Below the pieces are notes generated by a model. The model was not told the origin of the DNA. It ran no database searches and saw only the letters and a program-made list of their open reading frames with translations. DNA of 64,000 nucleotides, from positions 372,001 to 436,000 of the forward strand of contig VXAY01001096.1 in assembly GCA_013399855.1 (NCBI GenBank), given 5' to 3'. This stretch comes from Oxyruncus cristatus (taxonomy: Eukaryota; Chordata; Aves; Passeriformes; Cotingidae). The position numbers and the translations under genes are program-made. How positions within the stretch are numbered: the first letter of the stretch is position 1; the number at the start of each line of letters is the position of its first letter. Shown here piece after piece: positions 56,301-64,000 of the stretch.

Positions 56301-57352
56301 CTGTAGATAAATAAAGATTTGCAATGGTATGTGATGGAAATAGTAGAACTCTCTCAGAGGACCTGTCACCCTCCTGGGAACAAGAGCTTTTGCCTCATGA
56401 GTTACTCTTTGCACTCTCATCAGAAGCTGCTTTCAAGTCAGAGCAGTGAAGCAAACATCTGTATAATGCAAATAAACTCCAGAATAGACTGGGCAAAATA
56501 AAGCAAGAATTTTTAAATTTGTTTTAAACAGTTCCATACTACTTGCTCCATCCTCAACCATTCAATTCTTTCTCTAATAAATACATTAAGCCACGATGGC
56601 TTACAAGTTAACATGCCATACTTTTCCAGTGACTTAAAAACAAGTGATGCCCAGCATCCTTCCCTAATGTGGCAATTCTGACCACTTTGGGACCTACCTC
56701 ACAGCCCAACCTTAACATTTGTAACATGTCACTGCACTCTTGACAGTATCAAGGAATTATGAATGACAGTCCTTACACTGATTTACAGAGTTCTCAACTC
56801 TTTGAGACAAAACAGGAGCCACCAAGATTTCACCCACAAAGCCAGAGAGAAATATCCAGGAGTTTGACCACTCACTCATTCACCAACCTTTCAACTCAAA
56901 AAGGGTCAGAAAAAAGAGTAAACTTCTATTTCTGCTCTCAGAAATAGCCACTGAAGGATAAAGGGGAAGATAATATGGATTATACAGTATAATAAGAATT
57001 GAGTCTTCTAAGGAGTGATTTAGTTTTCCAGGAGGTAAAAACCTCCAGCAGACAGCTAGACTAAACAAACATGTGAAAAAGCAGAATAAGAGGAATAAAA
57101 AGGTTAAAAATCTAAAAACTGAAAAAGGAAGCAGTTTCATATGTGCAGGTAGAATATGAATGAAGCAGCATCTCAAGGAAAATGTGCAGATACTCCTGCT
57201 AAAGAAAGTGTATTTTATTCTCTGCCTAGATGGGTGATTCAGTAGGCTGCAACTCCTATTTGTCAGGCCAGCTTCTTTGTTTAAGCCCATTAAAGCACAC
57301 ACTGTCAATAGCCAAAGGAAAATATTTACAGCTTCTTTAAGAAAAATAACAA

Positions 57353-57372
57353 ATATATATATATATATATAT
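57353..57372. repeat. (AT)n microsatellite
   Basis: About ten uninterrupted AT units. Likely polymorphic in length. Confidence 0.9.
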
Positions 57373-58769
57373 TCCTCCTTCAGAACAGGAAAGTTCTCAG
57401 CTACCTTCCACCTCATCTCATAGACCAGATACCTGGAACACAAAAAGTAATTCTTCAAGAGGTCACACTGCCAAGCTTACAAAGGATACAAGATACAAGC
57501 TACATTAGAGGGACATAATCTGGCAAAAATAAATTATCATGATTAGGTCAATTAAAAGTCAATGGAGAAGGTCAGACAACAGACAACCTGAAGATACCTC
57601 CTAGTCACTGTAAGACAGAAGTGAAGCCCACACAAATAGGACAAAAATGGGGCTATAAAACTGCATCATTCATCTAACATGATGTGGGTGAGGTACAAAG
57701 GGGTGAGGCAGGAAAGAATTTCAGTGAAGAATTTAATCCACCTTTTCATCCTTTGGATTGGGAAATACGGGCTCCTTTGTTTTTCATAGGAGGTAGACTC
57801 TGTTCCTTGCTAACTTCGGTTTTTGACTGCAAGATGCAACAAAACTTACTGGTTTTTTTGGGCAGCTGCTATCATTCTTTAGCATTACTGCTTTTCTGGA
57901 ATATTGTGGTCTGTCCTAACTATAACATAACTAGCAAGGGTCACAGTATAGAGGATTTCTTACATTTTATTTTTGCTATTTATTTCTCAGGAAGTTAAAT
58001 GTTTTCTCCTTACCTAGCTGACCAAAGATTTTTAAGTCCCTCAGAAGCTATTCTGAAAACAGCTGACTACAAGACCTTTTAGAGCAGGACTGATGTGTCA
58101 GATCACACTTCCAGCAATCAGTGAAAACATCCTGTTCCCCAGAAAACTTACTGGTCATCAAAAGTTACTGACTGAACAACTAATCCATGTCCATTTCTAA
58201 TGAGTGGAAAAATTCTATTATCTATAGATATCAGGCATGATTTTAGGAATAATAAAAAGTTATTTGTGAAAATATTTAATCAACTGGGTTTCTTAAATGG
58301 ATCTAGCCAAAAGGACAAAGTAAGTTTGTAGTTATCTTTGGGAAAGCAAGGGACACTGTCGGTCAAGAAAAACCCTGTCCATGCTGCCAAGTGGGGACAG
58401 TCAGGGCCCTGAAGGCTGGCAGCATGACACTTCAAAGAATCTGAGAGATGGGTGTCAGTTGTGAATAATCTGCCCCTAAGAGGTCTCAAAAAGAAACCGA
58501 GCCTTTGATTTCAGAGTCTGTAATAGCTACAGTCTGAGGAGAGATTTTCAGCCAGTATTGGGCAGGATTTTTTAGTAAACATGTCTGGAAATCATAAGCG
58601 TATGTGACACTTCCATGTCTCATAAATGCTATGAAAATGTCAGAAATAATTTGCTGAGAATACTCTGGACATAACCGAACTTGTCCATTACATAATAAAA
58701 CACCACTTCTGTCTGAAATAGGTGGTATTTAATAGGCCACAACCTGTTCTCTTCAGGAAGTTACTAATG

Positions 58770-58819
58770 TGTGACAGCAAAACAGAAATCTTCACAGAAA
58801 TCTTCATCTGTGACAGCAA
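58770..58819. repeat. Nested small direct repeats
   Basis: acagaaatcttc is duplicated in tandem (58782-58793 and 58794-58805). The pair is bracketed by two copies of tgtgacagcaa (58770-58780 and 58809-58819). Confidence 0.9.
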
Positions 58820-61800
58820 GACACAGCCATTTCGAGCATGCCTGTGGCTCAGAAGTGTCACTTGAATTCTTCCAACACAGCAAAGTTGAAACTACAGGTT
58901 TTGGGTGGGTTTTTTTCAGGAATTGAAAACCAAGCCTCTACTTGCACCAAATCTTCACTTGAACAGCTCCAGAACTGCAGTAGGTATTAACACTGTCCAA
59001 GCTTTCTACTGAGGCTCTGCAGTTTGCCAAAATACCCAGACAGTGCTCTGGCAAAAGGTTCGCTTCAATTCATTTCCTAGCACAGCTTCTTTTCTAGAGC
59101 CTCAGGGAGGGCATAATTCAAAAGAAGCACCGATTAAGCAGGCTGAACTGCCCAACACAAAAGCTCCCATTCAAAAAGCCTGCTGCTTTTCAACCTGAGT
59201 TGCCAACACTATTTATCTCACTGCTCTGATCAGAATCCCATATTACAGCATGAATTATAGCTAAATCCTGACATACAGCAAAGACTGCTCAGATAAACAG
59301 CACAGCAAACCAGAATTTCTTATTCTTGTCATGGAGGTATGTATGAGCCCTGCAAGGAAAGCAAAAAGCAGCACAAAGTGTAATGCCACAGTTTGCCCTT
59401 ACTATTCCTTTTAGTTTATTTCCAGATGCAGGGAGGGCCCCAAGATGGCTGTAACCTGGCAGCTGTTGCCGGCTTTTCCTGCTGTAGATGCCTTCCTAAA
59501 TTCTTTCATAACATTTCCTGCAGACAGAGCATAGTTTCACTTTAACTGACCTACAGTAACAGGCCATTTCCTACCTCTCCCCTCAGAAGTCTTCAATTAA
59601 AATTCAGAACAGTTCTGTTATAGCTAATAAATGGCTTAGCAGCAGCAGGCTTACAGAACAACCACCTCTATGACCCAAGTTCCAGAAAAAAATAAATAAA
59701 GTTAAGCAAAGAAAATAAATTGCCAGTTAGATTGCTCTAACTGATCCAAGCAGAGCAAGTTCCCCGCAGAAAACTGCATCAAGGAAAGGCGTGTGCAGCT
59801 ATCACACCACAGTGGATACAGACTGTGCTGTCTTGGCTTAACACCAAATATAAACACTGCATACTTATGAAGAACCCAAAAATCTCACGCAAACTGACAA
59901 ACCAACTTCATATAACAGTTCGCAGTTTTTTACAGTCTATGACTGAGAAAGGCATCAAGCCTCTGAAATGAAGAATGGGATATAAAGGGTAAGCAGATAT
60001 GAAAGAACCTATTCATCTATGCACAAGTCACAAGAAACTGGGAGTATGTAATGATACTCTCCCACAAGAGTTTCCATTTGAAGAGACTCAATAAAGTAGG
60101 TGCTGCTGTTTCATCTTCTATTAAAAGACTAGGTTTGGCTTGCAGTGTTTGGTTTGATTTTAAATCAATGTATCTAATTTACTATAGCAGGAACTAAGAA
60201 TCCAGTAATGAGATTCCAGTAAAACCAAAGTATGGGAAAGAAGAAAAATCTCAGTTTGTACAGCTGCAGCGCCTATAGTGGAGCTATGATAACATACCCC
60301 AACCCACTCACTCCCAGAGGATTCTCTCCTCGCAAAGATCCCAGCTTGCTTCTGTTTATACCAACAGTTGTATCACAGTGTTTCAAAACTGATTTTTTTA
60401 AAAAGAAATTTTATCCCCATCACACAGTGTTTAAACAAAATTCAGAAGCAGGAGCTATATTATTTCCTAGTTATGAAGTAAAACATTTTAGACCAAAAAA
60501 AAGGTACTCCTTTTTCTCCTTCCCATTGTCTAAAGCTTATGTCTCTCACTGTACTAAGATACATTGCAGATCTTTTTCCATTAACTGCTTTTAAGATTTT
60601 TTGAGTTCATTCTTTTAAGTTTTGTACAGTTTCAGAATTTTTGTTGGTGTTCTATTTTTTCTAAAGGCAAAAATAAAAAAAAAAAATCACAATTTCTCTT
60701 TAATACCATTGTTAGTGACATGTTTGAAAAAGTCTAGCTGAAGTAGATTCCCAGTTTGTTTTTACCAGGCTTAATTTCTAAGGATACTTTAAGATAGTGT
60801 TGTAAATAAAAGACATGCTGGAAATACGCAAATATACTGAAATCCCATGGGAGTACGGTGAGGGAAAGGGTGGCAGCACCACATGCTAGGATATTGTTTT
60901 GCTCTGTGCAACAGAATCTCAACATTATCAAAATTTAATTCTCAGGCAACTTAGTAATTTCTACCATATTTAGGCAGTGATTTCTAAGAGCCTTTCTGTA
61001 ACACACATTCAAAATAATGCAATATCCGAAAGCTTTATATAACAGTAAATTACCATGAAGCAGCTATGACAACCAATCCATCCAGCACAGCACAGAAAAA
61101 ACAACAGCACTAAGCCAAGCATCAGTGCTTACAAAAATCCTTTTTCCCTAGTTATTTTATGTAATCTTTTCATACATTGGGAATGACTATAAAGAAAGAG
61201 CAGCAACACATTTATTTAACTACATTTATGAATTTCTCAGTTCTTTCTCATAGACAAAAGTCCACTGGTGATGATCAGGACTAGAAAACTCATCTTAAGA
61301 TAATCTGTGATAGACATCAATAAAAGCCCCAGGAAAGCCTTGTGACCTTCCCACAGAAGTGGATGAGAATACTGTTTTCTGTTGTCCGAGCAGCTCCTCC
61401 TTGGTTATTTACAGACTACAAAAACCGGAGTTTTGGTCCATGGTTAGGAAAATGCTGGCAAACACATGAGCTAGAAAGGATGCCCGATTACAACGTCACG
61501 CTCAGGCTGACAAGGAATGACTCAGTCAGATGGGTATGTACATTTTGAGTTTCTTCCAGGGGAGATACAAAACACGGTAATAACATTCCACCCTCATACT
61601 GTTTTCACCACAATTAATTTTAAGATTCAATTCATCACTATATGATTGAACACGGAATGTGAATTAGATGAGCTCTCATGGTTCCTTGCTGTTCAATTTC
61701 TTTTACTAATTAAAAATAACTGACTGTGCAACCCACCACTTTTATTCCTTTTATCATCCACTTAGTATACAAGAGAACAAATATGTTGGTGCACAACCCA

Positions 61801-61882
61801 GTGAAAAAAACCCACAGTTCTAAAGGACTGTTTTATTGAGTATAATTTATCTTTAAATGCTGATGGGAACACAGGAAGAAAC

Positions 61883-61897
61883 GGGGGGCGGGGGGGG
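61883..61897 (+). repeat. Interrupted poly-G run
   Basis: G6-C-G8 on the plus strand in an otherwise AT-rich region. Error-prone for sequencing, so its length may be inexact. Confidence 0.9.
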
Positions 61898-63081
61898 AAT
61901 TCAAGAACTGCAACATTGAAAAATACTGAGTTACTTTGTTCAGTATTATCAATGTTACTTGCACAGCACACTTTACTATCAGAGGTCTAATTCCACCTTC
62001 TAACTGCCGAACAAGTTGGACTTAACACAGAAGAAAATGTAGGCTGATGACTGGGGACCAGAATGGGCATCTTATGGCTACTGAATCCAGATCCTGGTCA
62101 CTGCAGTTCTTTAATTTTATTAATAAACTTACCCTGGTTTGCCTTGAAATCTGATTAATTGATTTGTGAAAAGCATTTACTAAATCCATACCAAAAAAGC
62201 TGCAGTTTTGTCATTTAAAGCCAAAGCCTGTGTATTACATAAGCCAGTGCACTCCCCAGCTGTAAGTTTACTTTTCCCTCTAGAACATGATGATGCAGCA
62301 ACGCTGAACTGTCTCTCAAAATCAAAGTAGTCCAGGCAGTTTGTTAAAGTACAGAGACATTGTTTCAAAGATCTTAGGAGAGGAATAGCTGGCACACAAC
62401 AGTCAGCTCAAGGAAAACAAAGCAATAAATCTTATGAAAATGAATAAAAAAGAGAAAGTGTTTACATACCTATGCTTAACAGCTGTAAATAGATCTGCAC
62501 TTTTCCAAGAGTACTTCAGCAACAAGTTTCCTGACACAGCTCAGCTGTCTCTAATACCATAGTCATGCAAAAAGAGCCATGTCTCATCTACAGGTAGTAT
62601 CAACAGAGAAAGAAAACAAAACAAAACAGTGTAGTTCAGACTAGTAGCTCTAACATTTGCACGGATGTAGGAAGCTGCCAGCCCCACACAACCACCCTCC
62701 CCACCTAATTACATTCAGCTGCTTGTCATGTGGTTTTGCTGACCGATCAAGTGATCTCTTTTCCTCCTTTTAAAACCAAGGAACGCAGCTAACTAGATCT
62801 CCCTAAACCAGGTAATACACACTGAACTTTTGCACAAACTACTGACCCTCCTCTTTCTTGTCGTTAAGGAGAGGAAGTTGCAGTGTGTAATTGCAACTTT
62901 TACTAAGTTTTCTATAAAAGAAAAATAAGTTACAGCAAGCACAGTAGTCTACTATAATGAAACACAGTGAACACTGAAAGTTCCCCAAACTGGTTTTATA
63001 TCAGCCTGGTTTTATTTCACACCTTTACAGGTAGCAGGAAAAGTTAATGATAACAAAATTGGCACAGGCACCAGAGTGAGA

Positions 63082-63089
63082 TCACGTGA
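63082..63089. promoter_or_regulatory. Palindromic E-box TCACGTGA (MITF/TFE/USF type)
   Basis: Perfect 8-bp palindrome about 12.8 kb 5' of the RAB27A start codon, at the edge of a GC-richer patch. TCACGTGA is the preferred site class of MITF/TFE factors, and RAB27A is a known MITF target in mammalian melanocytes. Whether this copy is used is unknown; one such 8-mer is also plausible by chance in a window this size. Confidence 0.3.
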
Positions 63090-64000
63090 GAGGGAGCTGG
63101 AAGGATTTGGGAGGGCAGTGGCAGCAGGACTACAGGGTTTTGTAGGCCTCCATGTCCAGTCCTTTCTGCTGAACCACTGTGGATGGCAACAAGTTCCAAC
63201 AAAAGACCAGAGTGATGATGTTGCCAGAAACTTTCTGGACCACTGCAGCTAAACAGGCAAGCTCCTGACCCTGCACAATGCTAAGAAACACATGCAGACA
63301 TTTTAAACATTTAAATAACTTCAAGAAAATAAAGTTACTGATTTAACATGTAAACCAATTCTTTCCCAACAACACGGCTGTTAACACAGGCCCCCAACAG
63401 GCAGGACTCACACATCTGGCCCCCTTACAACACTGGTGTCTGCACCAAAGCACTTGCTGGATGGGGGGCCCTGTGCTGGGTCCAAGGGATGAGGGAGGAC
63501 CTACACAGCCACCTGCAGACACCACAAGGCCTCGTCCCCCCTCACAGACACCCTGGACATTACAGGTGCTCACAGCAGAGGACTGAAAGGTGCAGACAAA
63601 GCGAGTTTTGCACTCACCATGGAAGATTTAGCAGGTGAGCTTTTACAGATGAGTCACCTTGCACAACCCTTTCTTGTCTCAGTTTCTTTTCTCACGGTGC
63701 TTCAAGAGCACCAAAGTAAGGAAATCAGGAAGGTTCCTAAGACTACTCTCCAGTCTTATAATTTAAGAAGTGCCGCAGACAGCCTGCTACATTTAATATA
63801 TCCTTAATGCATTCATCTACCAGTAACAAAGACAACTCCACAAGCTCCTTCATTCACTTGTTTCAATACTCAACTATCTCGCCTCCTTTCATGTGAATCA
63901 AAGCAATTTTTTCTTGTCTTTTCCCCAGTGAACATCTCAGTTCTGTTATCCCGAGCTGGAACACTTTTTCATGCCCTGCTTTAGCATTTTTCCAGAATTA

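Larger units (their letters stand above)
50308..64000 (-). other. RAB27A: 5' region of RAB27A, probably mostly intron
   Basis: About 13.7 kb upstream of the first coding exon with no coding exon I can support on either strand. RAB27A genes have non-coding 5' exons far upstream (established for mammals), so this is probably intron plus any such exons. No CpG island is seen. It holds small repeats listed separately, and a GC-richer patch at about 63.06-63.6 kb of unknown nature. Non-coding exons cannot be placed by reading alone. Confidence 0.5.

Overview
The window is a stretch of a vertebrate nuclear genome, almost certainly a bird. Both genes have short exons flanked by GT-AG introns. The recognisable interspersed repeats are mostly CR1 LINE 3' ends, the dominant avian repeat, plus a few very old MIR-like relics. 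The CR1 copy at about 38.06-38.68 kb resembles a type I associate with Neoaves or songbirds, which is an inference from memory. There are no bacterial-type operons, CRISPR arrays or recognisable RNA genes.

Two protein-coding genes are supported, both on the minus strand and in tandem. RAB27A is complete in its coding part: five coding exons between 50,287 and 44,677 join in frame to 666 nt, giving 221 residues and a stop. RSL24D1 lies downstream: five coding exons between 36,045 and 31,422 give 134 residues. The first coding exon is missing and most likely lies inside the 247-base run of N (37,669-37,915) in a CpG island. The same gene pair and orientation occurs on human 15q21, so this looks like conserved synteny.

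Layout. 1-31 kb: gene-free as far as can be seen, AT-rich, with two CR1 3' ends, one ancient CR1, MIR-like relics, microsatellites and small tandem duplications. 31.1-38.05 kb: RSL24D1 from its poly(A) signal to its CpG-island promoter. 38.06-42.5 kb: intergenic, with a fairly intact CR1 just upstream of the RSL24D1 island and an older CR1 at 40.9-41.5 kb. About 42.5-50.3 kb: RAB27A probable 3' UTR and coding exons. 50.3-64 kb: no coding exon found; it lies 5' of the RAB27A start codon and is probably mostly 5' UTR-side intron. No CpG island was seen there, so the main RAB27A promoter may be outside the window.

The two genes do not form a pathway. RSL24D1 is a nucleolar 60S ribosome-assembly factor. 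RAB27A is a membrane-anchored GTPase for melanosome, lytic-granule and exosome traffic. I found no evidence of an undescribed system. The more useful observations are the assembly gap hiding RSL24D1 exon 1, a promoter-proximal CR1, a C-rich element in the RAB27A 3' UTR, paired octamer motifs in an RSL24D1 intron, and a palindromic TCACGTGA E-box upstream of RAB27A.
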